A stretch of 11,517 bases of DNA from Methylotenera_A sp031429035 (GCA_031429035.1 JANOYU010000013.1:1-11517); one strand, 5' to 3'; positions 1-5,509 are shown, counted from the stretch's first letter. The notes: generated from the sequence alone by a model not told the origin. Program-made: numbers and translations.

Positions 1-123
1 TTGGGGCGATATCCATCACGATCTAACATTTTGTTGCACCTAAATTTATTTGTAACTTATTTATTGTATTTTTTCATATTTTTGCCACTATTGAAAGCGC
101 GCATTTGTATCTACAATGTAAAC

Positions 124-1062
124 ATGCGATTCATTATTTTATTTTTACTATTTTTAAGCAGTTGCGTGCCTGTGCAAAAACAGCCCAGCTTGGCTTATAT
201 TACCAACCAAGGTGATAACACGGTTTCAGTAATCGATATCAGCCAAAACAAGGTAATTAGTACAATAAAAGTCGGCAAAGCACCAGTTGGCGTGGCGCTT
301 AGTGCAAAATTGCAGCGCGTATTTATTAGTAATGTAGAAAGCAATAATATTAGCGTCATTAATACGCAAAATAACACAGTTATCGAAAGCATTGCCCTGC
401 AAGGCGCACCAGTAGGGCTTGCCGTGGCACCCAATAACCGCACGCTGTATGTAGCCGATTGGTTTTCTGACAAAATTTTGGCGATTAATACCGCCAATTA
501 TGATGATCGCCGCGAAGTCATCGTTGCCACAGCGCCTGCAGGCTTGGTGGTAAGCGCTGATAGCAAAACGTTGTATGTGGCGGCGCGCGATAGCAACGAA
601 ATTGCGATGATTGATGCTAAAAGTTTTACCGTCACCAAGCGTATTAAAGTTGGCAAGCACCCATTTGGGCTTTCTTTAACTGGCAATACTTTATATGCAG
701 TGAATGTGTACGACAACACCGTTTCTGCCATCAACACCCAAACATTTGCGCAAATCATTATAAAAGTGGGCGAACACCCTTATTGCGCGGTGGCCAGCGC
801 AGATAACAAAACACTGTATGTGACCAACACGCAAGATGACACCGTTTCTGTCATTGATTTAGCCACCAACAAAACAGTTGCTACAATAGATGTGGGCATG
901 ACGCCAGAAGGTATTAGCATAGACCCACTAACCAAGCAGGTATTGGTTGCCAGCTGGGGTGAAAATAATGTCAGCGTGATTGATGGCAATACCAATAAAC
1001 TAATAGGCCATATTAAAACGGGCGATAAAAGCCGCGCCTTTGGACAATTTATATTGCAATAA
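124..1062 (+). CDS. YVTN-type beta-propeller lipoprotein
   Basis: The protein has about 312 residues. The frame stays open upstream to the window edge, but I start it at ATG 124 because that places a lipoprotein signal at the N-terminus: a short hydrophobic stretch followed by the lipobox LSSC, with the lipidated Cys at residue 14. The mature part consists of roughly seven blades of about 40 residues. Each begins with a strand such as YITNQGDN, FISNVESN, YVADWFSD, YVAARDSN, YAVNVYDN, YVTNTQDD or LVASWGEN, followed by xVSVID and a VGxxPxG-like turn. This is the YVTN/surface-layer seven-bladed propeller pattern. Related propellers often occur near PQQ-dependent alcohol oxidation genes, which suits the MxaD-like neighbour, but no enzymatic residues can be assigned. 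It probably acts as a membrane-anchored periplasmic binding or scaffold protein. No clear Shine-Dalgarno site precedes ATG 124. Confidence 0.8.
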   Translation: MRFIILFLLFLSSCVPVQKQPSLAYITNQGDNTVSVIDISQNKVISTIKVGKAPVGVALSAKLQRVFISNVESNNISVINTQNNTVIESIALQGAPVGLAVAPNNRTLYVADWFSDKILAINTANYDDRREVIVATAPAGLVVSADSKTLYVAARDSNEIAMIDAKSFTVTKRIKVGKHPFGLSLTGNTLYAVNVYDNTVSAINTQTFAQIIIKVGEHPYCAVASADNKTLYVTNTQDDTVSVIDLATNKTVATIDVGMTPEGISIDPLTKQVLVASWGENNVSVIDGNTNKLIGHIKTGDKSRAFGQFILQ

Positions 1063-1090
1063 TTTAAGTTTGCAATTTATATTGCAATAA
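1045..1090. repeat. 18-bp direct repeat overlapping the propeller stop codon
   Basis: CAATTTATATTGCAATAA occurs exactly at 1045-1062 and again at 1073-1090. The first copy contains the last codons and the TAA of the propeller gene. Around the second copy, TTGCAAT (1070-1076) and ATTGCAA (1081-1087) form a perfect 7-bp hairpin with a TTAT loop. No T-run follows, so I do not call it an intrinsic terminator. It looks like a small tandem duplication of the gene end. Confidence 0.8.
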
Positions 1091-1106
1091 ATCATCGCAC
1101 CAAGTC

Positions 1107-1185
1107 CGTCATTCCCGCGCAGGCGGGAATCCATTTTGACCTGATTTTAAAAAACCAATGGATCCCCGCCTGCGCGAGGATGACG
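1107..1185. repeat. Folded intergenic repeat, unit 1 (GC-rich stems)
   Basis: The element is bounded by CGTCAT and ATGACG. Inside are two hairpins. ATTCCCGC pairs with GCGGGAAT (1111-1118 with 1123-1130, loop GCAG). ATCCCCGC pairs with GCGAGGAT (1162-1169 with 1174-1181) with one mismatch. An inner stem, ATCCATT with AATGGAT, joins them. The order is outer stem, hairpin, inner stem, hairpin, which would fold as a cloverleaf-like or REP-doublet structure. Sequences of this GTCATTCCCGC type are familiar as dispersed intergenic repeats in many proteobacteria. No transposase is present, so it would be a non-autonomous element. Confidence 0.75.
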
Positions 1186-1267
1186 TTGAAGTCTGGTTGG
1201 CAGGTGCGCGTCAACGCAATTTCTTACATCGCGTTAACATGGCGTAGGCTTAATTGCTAACCTGATT

Positions 1268-1311
1268 TATAATAGGTGCTAGCATTTTATATATAAGTAG
1301 TTTTTACGGAG
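1268..1311 (+). promoter_or_regulatory. Candidate -10 box and RBS of the SRPBCC gene
   Basis: A perfect TATAAT lies at 1268-1273, about 46 bp before the ATG. I see no good -35 box at 16-18 bp spacing. GGAG at 1308-1311 lies 8 bp before ATG 1320 and is a clear ribosome binding site supporting that start. Confidence 0.45.
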
Positions 1312-1319
1312 AACAAGCA

Positions 1320-1859
1320 ATGAACAAGTTTTTAGCAATTTTAGCATTGGCAATAATTCCAAACCTAACTTTGGTTCCAATGGCCTTTGCACACGGCCCT
1401 ACCCCACAAAAAGTAGAAAAAAGCGTAGTGATTAAAGCGCCACCTGCCAAAGTGTGGGCCATGGTAAAAGATTTTGGCAATATGCAAGCTTGGCACCCTG
1501 CCATTGCCAGCACTAAATTAGAGAAAAAAGGCGACGAAACGCATCGCACACTCACATTAAAAAGCGGCGGCGAAATTAACGAGAAATTGCGCAGTGCCGA
1601 CGACAAAGATATGAAATTGAAATATGAAATTACTGGCGGTGTAGCACCAGTGGCCGATTACAACTCGGTAATGACAGTAACTGCTGGCCCTGGCGCTGGT
1701 GAAAGCACCGTGACTTGGGTAGGCCGTTTTTACCGCACTTACAAATTAAACCCGCCTATTCCAGCTGGTCAAGATGACGCCACTGCAACTGGCTTTATTA
1801 CTGGTGTATACGATAGCGGCCTAGCTAACCTTAAAAAGGTGCTAGAAAACTCAAAGTAA
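1320..1859 (+). CDS. Secreted SRPBCC-fold protein, MxaD-like
   Basis: The protein has 179 residues with a Sec signal peptide. The hydrophobic core spans residues 4-22 and cleavage is likely after AFA (residue 24), leaving a periplasmic protein of about 17 kDa. The mature sequence opens with VEKSVVIKAPPAKVWAMVKDF, then WHPAI, the usual start of an SRPBCC/polyketide-cyclase-like domain (strand, then 'APPAKVW' helix). It ends with a long C-terminal helix, VYDSGLANLKKVLENSK. MxaD, a periplasmic protein linked to methanol oxidation in methylotrophs, has this size, location and fold, and the neighbouring beta-propeller gene fits that setting. The fold itself is a generic lipid or small-molecule binding cup, so the ligand is unknown. 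After the TAA at 1857-1859 a coding-like tail continues in the -1 frame to 1978, so the annotated C-terminus may be truncated. Confidence 0.8.
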   Translation: MNKFLAILALAIIPNLTLVPMAFAHGPTPQKVEKSVVIKAPPAKVWAMVKDFGNMQAWHPAIASTKLEKKGDETHRTLTLKSGGEINEKLRSADDKDMKLKYEITGGVAPVADYNSVMTVTAGPGAGESTVTWVGRFYRTYKLNPPIPAGQDDATATGFITGVYDSGLANLKKVLENSK

Positions 1860-1978
1860 ATAATGCCGCTGTAGGAGCGGCAGATAATAGTAAAGCCGCC
1901 GCTACAGGGGCCGCATCGGGTAACGCAGCTGCCGCCAGCAACTTAAGCAGCAAAAAACCTTGGTGGAAGTTTTGGTAG
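1835..1978 (+). other. Frame-shifted coding-like tail of the SRPBCC gene
   Basis: In the -1 frame relative to the SRPBCC gene, codons are open from 1835 to TAG at 1976-1978. They read through an Ala/Gly/Asn/Ser-rich linker into SNLSSKKPWWKFW. There is no ATG, GTG or TTG in this frame, so it cannot be an independent gene. Restoring one A in the AAA run at 1853-1855 would give LENSK followed directly by VNNAAVGAADNSK and the rest of the tail. The stop lies 7 bp before a strong terminator, as expected for a real gene end. It is either a recent frameshift, a sequencing error, or a product of frameshifting. Part of it overlaps an imperfect palindrome (1869-1907), so a repeat-derived origin is also possible. 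Confidence 0.5.
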
Positions 1979-1984
1979 TCCAAT

Positions 1985-2011
1985 AAAAAGCCGCGGTTGC
2001 GGCTTTTTTTT
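1985..2011 (+). terminator. Intrinsic terminator after the SRPBCC gene
   Basis: GCCGC (1990-1994) and GCGGC (1999-2003) form a stem with a GGTT loop. The stem is extended by A5/T5 pairs and followed by eight T residues. It lies 125 bp after the annotated TAA but only 7 bp after the stop of the shifted tail. Confidence 0.9.
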
Positions 2012-2045
2012 CACATCCAACACACCTCATCCTGAATTCTGAGTC

Positions 2046-2113
2046 TGTCATACTGAACTAGTTTCAGCATCTCAATCAAAAACACAAGATTGCGGATCAA
2101 GCCCGCAATGACA
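2046..2113. repeat. Folded intergenic repeat, unit 2
   Basis: It is bounded by TGTCAT and ATGACA. The first hairpin is CTGAA/TTCAG (2053-2057 with 2063-2067) and the second is ATTGCGG/CCGCAAT (2089-2095 with 2103-2109). ATCT/AGAT forms the inner stem. This is the same architecture as the repeat at 1107-1185, with unrelated stem sequences. The stretch 2012-2045 holds only a partial extra copy (TCATCCTGAATTC). Confidence 0.75.
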
Positions 2114-2120
2114 AAAATTC

Positions 2121-2181
2121 TGTCATGCTGAACTTGATTCAGCATCTTAACCCCAGATTCTGTGTCAAGCACAGAATGACA
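2121..2181. repeat. Folded intergenic repeat, unit 3
   Basis: It is bounded by TGTCAT and ATGACA. The first hairpin is GCTGAA/TTCAGC (2127-2132 with 2138-2143). The second is ATTCTGTG/CACAGAAT (2157-2164 with 2170-2177, loop TCAAG). ATCT/AGAT forms the inner stem. It follows unit 2 directly in the same orientation. The second stem differs from that of unit 2 at paired positions while remaining base-paired, and both loops contain TCAAG. Confidence 0.75.
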
Positions 2182-2219
2182 AGTAGGGGTGACATAAATA
2201 GTAAGTTAAATTTATAGCC

Positions 2220-2234
2220 TGACATTTTTTGTCA
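2220..2234. promoter_or_regulatory. Possible activator (PilR-like) site, TGACA-N5-TGTCA
   Basis: A perfect inverted repeat, TGACA-TTTTT-TGTCA, lies about 130 bp upstream of the sigma-54 promoter. Known PilR sites upstream of pilA carry TGTC motifs at roughly this distance. The assignment rests only on that resemblance and position. Confidence 0.3.
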
Positions 2235-2363
2235 GCCAAATTGGCAGCCTTTTAACAATTACAACAAAAAATTTACACACGTTTACAAAAATCATCAGCT
2301 AAATTTCAGTTTTAAAAAATATAAACTATTAAAAACAATTACTTAGTTAAATAAATAAAAAGT

Positions 2364-2379
2364 TGGCACAGTCATTGCT
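2364..2379 (+). promoter_or_regulatory. Sigma-54 promoter of the pilin gene
   Basis: TGGCAC (2364-2369), five bases, then TTGCT (2375-2379) matches the sigma-54 consensus TGGCAC-N5-TTGCW completely, with the required GG-to-GC spacing. Transcription would start near 2390, giving a leader of about 78 nt before ATG 2469. Sigma-54 control of the major pilin, with the PilS/PilR pair, is established in other bacteria. AT-rich DNA at 2235-2360 lies just upstream, with no other feature that I can see. Confidence 0.88.
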
Positions 2380-2404
2380 AATACCTATTCAAGCACTGGT
2401 AACA

Positions 2405-2436
2405 ATAACTACCGGTGTGTTATTTACGGTAGTTAT
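2405..2436 (+). promoter_or_regulatory. Long hairpin in the pilin mRNA leader
   Basis: ATAACTACCG (2405-2414) and CGGTAGTTAT (2427-2436) form a perfect 10-bp stem with a 12-nt loop. It falls inside the predicted 5' leader, about 15 nt from the predicted start and 20 nt before the ribosome binding site. It has no T-run, so it is not a terminator. Stabilisation of an abundant mRNA, or control by an RNA-binding factor, are possible roles. Confidence 0.65.
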
Positions 2437-2468
2437 ATTTAAACTTAATTTTTTAAAAGGATTTTAAA

Positions 2469-2885
2469 ATGATGATGAAACAAATGAAAACACAAGCACA
2501 AAAAGGTTTTACCCTAATCGAGTTAATGATCGTTGTAGCAATTATCGGTATTTTGGCAGCTATTGCTATTCCAGCGTATTCTAAATATCAAGCTAAAGCA
2601 AAAGTAACTGCTGGTTTAGCTGAGATCGCTGCTGGTAAAACAGCTTATGAACTTATTATGAACGATGGAACTACTCCATCTACCGCTGCAGATGCAGGTA
2701 TTGCAGTATCTAAAAACTGTGGCACGCTTGTTGTTAATAGTACAGGTATTGCATGTACACTTGTTAATGCGCCATCTCAAGTTAATGGCGGCGTCATCAA
2801 AGTGGCTCGCAGTTCTGCAGGCGTTTGGACATGTGCGGCTGTGTCAGGTATTGCAGCTGAATACTTACCAAAAGCTTGTACATAA
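2469..2885 (+). CDS. pilA: Type IV pilin, probable major subunit (PilA-like)
   Basis: This 138-residue prepilin has a short basic leader of 13 residues ending in Gly. PilD-type cleavage would occur between G13 and F14, giving FTLIELMIVVAIIGILAAIA with the conserved Glu at +5 (E18). The hydrophobic N-terminal helix covers residues 14-36. Four cysteines (C84, C96, C122, C137) lie in the globular part and the last is near the C-terminus, as in disulfide-looped pilins of the PF00114 type. AAGGA at 2457-2461 lies 7 bp before the first of three consecutive ATG codons. The sigma-54 promoter and the downstream terminator suggest separate, strong expression, as expected of the major fibre subunit. It is closely related to the next gene. 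The symbol follows the family role, not a database match. Confidence 0.88.
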   Translation: MMMKQMKTQAQKGFTLIELMIVVAIIGILAAIAIPAYSKYQAKAKVTAGLAEIAAGKTAYELIMNDGTTPSTAADAGIAVSKNCGTLVVNSTGIACTLVNAPSQVNGGVIKVARSSAGVWTCAAVSGIAAEYLPKACT

Positions 2886-2907
2886 TTTTATAGTTAGTTG
2901 GTTATAT

Positions 2908-2933
2908 AAAAGCGGGGCTTGCTCCGCTTTTTT
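2908..2933 (+). terminator. Intrinsic terminator after the first pilin gene
   Basis: AAAAGCGG (2908-2915) pairs with CCGCTTTT (2924-2931) around an 8-nt loop and runs into a T tract. It may be only partly efficient, since I find no convincing promoter for the second pilin gene downstream. Confidence 0.82.
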
Positions 2934-2938
2934 ATTAC

Positions 2939-2972
2939 CGAATATTTTTTACTTACGATTAGAAAATATTCG
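2939..2972. promoter_or_regulatory. 10-bp inverted repeat ahead of the second pilin gene
   Basis: CGAATATTTT (2939-2948) and AAAATATTCG (2963-2972) are perfect inverted arms around 14 nt. It lies between the terminator and the second pilin start and could be an operator or a leader hairpin. The stem and loop sizes resemble those of the hairpin ahead of the first pilin, but the sequence does not. Confidence 0.5.
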
Positions 2973-3022
2973 ATAACAAAAAGCTAAAATTATTAATGCA
3001 CTCAACTTGAAATCTAATTTTA

Positions 3023-3424
3023 ATGATGAAATTTAACAGGCAATCTGGTTTTACTTTAATCGAGCTAATTATGGTGGTAGCAATTATTGGTATATTATCT
3101 GCTATTGCTCTGCCGCAATATGAAGAATACCGTAATAAAACCAAAGTGGTTTCAGGCTTAACCGAAATTAGCGCAGGTAAAATTGATTTTGAAACATTAA
3201 CGATGAACAATGAAACCATTACTAGTTTAGCCCAGCTAAATCTTCATAGCCCTACAGCTAACTGTATCATTACATTCACTAATACAGAGCTAATATGCAC
3301 CATACAAAATGCACCAGTAGGCACTAAAAATAAAACCGTCACATTGCAGCGCGCGAGTGAGGGTGTGTGGGAATGTTTGGCGCCAGGTATAGAGGCGCGC
3401 TACAAACCCAATTATTGCAGTTAA
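3023..3424 (+). CDS. Second type IV pilin, paralogue of the first
   Basis: This 133-residue prepilin has a leader of nine residues ending in Gly. The mature N-terminus is F10 with TLIELIMVVAIIGIL following and Glu at +5 (E14). Four cysteines (C81, C92, C118, C132) keep almost the same spacing as in the upstream pilin (11/26/14 against 12/26/15). Motifs such as NAPxG and GVWxC are shared, so the two arose by duplication. The middle of the protein is more polar and less Ala-rich. No good Shine-Dalgarno site precedes the paired ATG codons at 3023 and 3026, suggesting weaker translation than the first pilin. It could be an alternative or minor subunit of the same fibre. Confidence 0.85.
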   Translation: MMKFNRQSGFTLIELIMVVAIIGILSAIALPQYEEYRNKTKVVSGLTEISAGKIDFETLTMNNETITSLAQLNLHSPTANCIITFTNTELICTIQNAPVGTKNKTVTLQRASEGVWECLAPGIEARYKPNYCS

Positions 3425-3440
3425 CTTAACTTGTAAAAAC

Positions 3441-3469
3441 AAAAAAGCCCTAAAATTTAGGGCTTTTTT
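3441..3469. terminator. Bidirectional terminator between convergent genes
   Basis: GCCCTAA (3447-3453) pairs with TTAGGGC (3457-3463), flanked by an A6 run on the left and a T6 run on the right, so it works from both strands. It ends the pilin unit on + and probably the cyclic-nucleotide operon on -, whose last stop is at 3611. Confidence 0.88.
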
Positions 3470-3610
3470 ACTTTTAAACTAAACCAACTAAATAGTACGA
3501 GAAGAAATAGAAGCTCTGCGAGCCAATATCCATGAGGCTTACAAAGCACTTGTTTTGATAAGTGTTTAATAGACCTCTAAACTAGTTTAATTTATTACCA
3601 AATCTAATTA

Positions 3611-4738
3611 CTAACCATTATTGCTAGCCCGCGTACCACCCGCCAACACCAACGCTTTTAACCCAAACTGCGCCAATATAAACGCAGCGGCGCTGCTGCG
3701 GCGGCCTGTTTGGCAGTGCACAATATATTCTTTTTCGGTATCTAATTGGCTAATAAAGCTTCTTAATTCATGTAGCGGTGCGTTAATGGCGCCATCAATA
3801 TGGTTGTAGGTATATTCTGACGCAAAGCGTACATCTAGCCAATTGGCGTTGCCACTGGCTACTTTTTCTTGCGCTTGTACCATGGTGATTGTGCTAATAA
3901 TAGGCGCTTTTAGTAGCTCAATAAAATCTTGTTTATTTAGCCTCAGCAAAACGCCATCGGTTTGCATGGTGACAGTGGCATTGCGTTTGGTGTCTGATGC
4001 CAACGCTTCTTCGCCAAAGCCTGCGCCTTTGTAAATTTCGGCCAGTTTTATGGGCGATTGGCTAGGGTCTTTTACGCGACTAACAACGGCGCTACCTTCG
4101 TGAATTAAATAGTAGTAATCGCCCTCTTGCCCTTGTGTAATAATGGTTTGGCCAGCTTCTACCTCTAATGGTTGCATGCGCGCAAACATGGCCTCGATAT
4201 TGGCTGCTGGCAGTTTTTCAAACACGCCGTTTTGCACTTTAAATGCATTAAAAGTGGCCGCATCTAGCTTAAATTCAGTTTTTTCAACTTTGGTTTTTTT
4301 AATTTGCGCAGGCGGATAGCCAGATAGTTGATCCCACGTCAGCATGATATCGAGCAAATCTAAATCGATGCGCACTATGTCTAGTGATGTTAGCGCAATG
4401 GTATCTTTAATTTTAAGACGCCCTGCATCAACTGGGTGTTTGGCAGCATCGGTGCCTGCACGCAAAATCACTTTTTTGCCATCTTCGTAGCGTATGCCTA
4501 AATCGCCATTCACCACATAAAGTGCCTGCATGCCGCTATTTACCATGCGCGTGGGGTCTAGACTTTTGCTGATAGGCTCTATAAAACACACGGCAGCTAG
4601 CTCTTCTAAACGACTGGGCGAAAGCCTTGCCACTGGCTCAAACCGCACCAGTGTAGATTTGCTAATTGAGATTGGATCGTTTTTATCTGCCACAGCTTTT
4701 ACAACTCCATCACTTGACCGTTTTGCAGCGCTACACAA
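3611..4738 (-). CDS. Cyclic-nucleotide-binding protein fused to a rhodanese domain
   Basis: The protein has 375 residues from ATG 4738, is soluble and has no signal peptide. Residues 25-130 look like a degenerate cNMP-binding domain (YVVNGDLGIRYEDGKKVIL) lacking the phosphate-binding cassette. Residues 170-280 form an intact second one: GQEGDYYYLIHEGSAVV, then GFGEEALASDTKRNATV, where E243 or E244 and R252 would hold the ribose and phosphate. Residues 290-375 are a rhodanese (WLDVRFASEYTYNHIDGA) with active-site loop HCQTGRRS and nucleophile C342. ATG 4738 overlaps the upstream phosphodiesterase gene by 40 bp and has no Shine-Dalgarno site. GTG 4693 lies just after that gene's stop, with GGAG 11 bp before it, and may be the true start (about 360 residues). 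As last gene of the cyclase-phosphodiesterase operon it is a plausible effector: ligand binding could gate sulfur transfer. Confidence 0.82.
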   Translation of the reverse strand: MCSAAKRSSDGVVKAVADKNDPISISKSTLVRFEPVARLSPSRLEELAAVCFIEPISKSLDPTRMVNSGMQALYVVNGDLGIRYEDGKKVILRAGTDAAKHPVDAGRLKIKDTIALTSLDIVRIDLDLLDIMLTWDQLSGYPPAQIKKTKVEKTEFKLDAATFNAFKVQNGVFEKLPAANIEAMFARMQPLEVEAGQTIITQGQEGDYYYLIHEGSAVVSRVKDPSQSPIKLAEIYKGAGFGEEALASDTKRNATVTMQTDGVLLRLNKQDFIELLKAPIISTITMVQAQEKVASGNANWLDVRFASEYTYNHIDGAINAPLHELRSFISQLDTEKEYIVHCQTGRRSSAAAFILAQFGLKALVLAGGTRASNNG

Positions 4739-5463
4739 TGTTTAGTGCTTGGGTTGGCGCCAATTTCTTGCATAATAGAGGCATCTTCACCCGGTTTAAG
4801 ATGCGTAATAAATACCTGCGGCTGGCTATTTAGGTGGGTAAGCTCTTGCGCCAAGGTGGCTGGGCATAAGTGCTTAGACAACATCGCCAAATGAGATTCT
4901 GCGTTGCTAAATGCGGTTTCTATAATTAAATATTTTAAGTTTTTAATTTTATTAACCACTTGCCAAAAATCTTTGCCGCCCGCGGTATCGCCAGTAAACA
5001 CTAAACTATGCGCACCACTGTTAATTTGGTAGCCAACCGCAGGCACCACGTGGTTGGCAGGCAGCGCAGTTATGGTTTTTTGGTTAACGATTACCTTTTC
5101 GCCCACTGCAATTTCGTTATAAATTAAAAACGGTGCCACAGGGCTGGGTATTTGGTTGAAATTAGGCCAAATTAACCAATTAAAAATATGTAGCTTTAAA
5201 ATGGTAATTACTTCGCGCGTGGCGTGCACAGTCACTGGTTGTGCACGCAAGCCCATGACCGTGTCTAGCAATAGCGGAATAAAACCAATGTGATCGATAT
5301 GCGAATGCGTGACAAAAATATGGTCAATTTTTAGCAAAGCTGCCAGCGATAAATCACCTACGCCAGTGCCTGCGTCTATTAACACATCATCATCTAACAA
5401 TAGCGCTGTGGTGCGCATGTTATCGCCTATGCCACCACTACAGCCCAATACTTTTACTTGCAT
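4699..5463 (-). CDS. Metallo-beta-lactamase-fold cyclic nucleotide phosphodiesterase (class II type)
   Basis: The protein has 254 residues. The fold begins with MQVKVLGCSGGIGDNMRTTA and carries the metal motif H53-S-H55-I-D57-H58, followed by I-G-F-I-P as in class II 3',5'-cyclic-nucleotide phosphodiesterases. Further metal ligands are probably H138 (LPANHVVPAVGY), D159 (FTGDT) and H221 (ITHLKPG). Length and motif order suit class II phosphodiesterases better than ribonuclease Z or glyoxalase II. It would hydrolyse cAMP or cGMP in the cytoplasm; there is no signal peptide. It lies 46 bp after the cyclase gene and overlaps or abuts the binding-protein gene, so all three are probably cotranscribed. 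Without a search, another MBL hydrolase activity cannot be excluded, but the neighbours favour the phosphodiesterase. Confidence 0.78.
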   Translation of the reverse strand: MQVKVLGCSGGIGDNMRTTALLLDDDVLIDAGTGVGDLSLAALLKIDHIFVTHSHIDHIGFIPLLLDTVMGLRAQPVTVHATREVITILKLHIFNWLIWPNFNQIPSPVAPFLIYNEIAVGEKVIVNQKTITALPANHVVPAVGYQINSGAHSLVFTGDTAGGKDFWQVVNKIKNLKYLIIETAFSNAESHLAMLSKHLCPATLAQELTHLNSQPQVFITHLKPGEDASIMQEIGANPSTKHCVALQNGQVMEL

Positions 5464-5509
5464 GCATGTCTCATTTTATAAATTTTATTACTTTGTTTCA
5501 TCATTATGC

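Noticed and set aside
1..123. N-terminal extension of the propeller protein from TTG at position 1
   Set aside because: The extra 41 residues precede a perfect lipoprotein signal (LSSC) that must be at the N-terminus. The stretch looks like AT-rich non-coding DNA.
226..660. Antisense open frame of 144 codons under the propeller gene
   Set aside because: It mirrors the repetitive propeller coding sequence and shows no independent signature or ribosome binding site.
1070..1087. Intrinsic terminator of the propeller gene
   Set aside because: The 7-bp stem is AT-rich and no T-run follows.
1832..1838. Programmed -1 slippery site (T AAA AAG) in the SRPBCC gene
   Set aside because: The first base is T rather than A, so re-pairing in the P site is poor. 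A one-base indel at 1853-1855 gives a more natural junction. It is kept only as part of the tail finding.
2046..2181. CRISPR array or tRNA-like genes in the repeat block
   Set aside because: Only two units, with variable stems and no uniform spacers. The cloverleaf-like fold lacks tRNA T-loop and acceptor features.
2665..2976. Overlapping + strand frame of 103 codons within the first pilin gene
   Set aside because: It is out of frame with a clear pilin and runs through the terminator; no recognisable domain.
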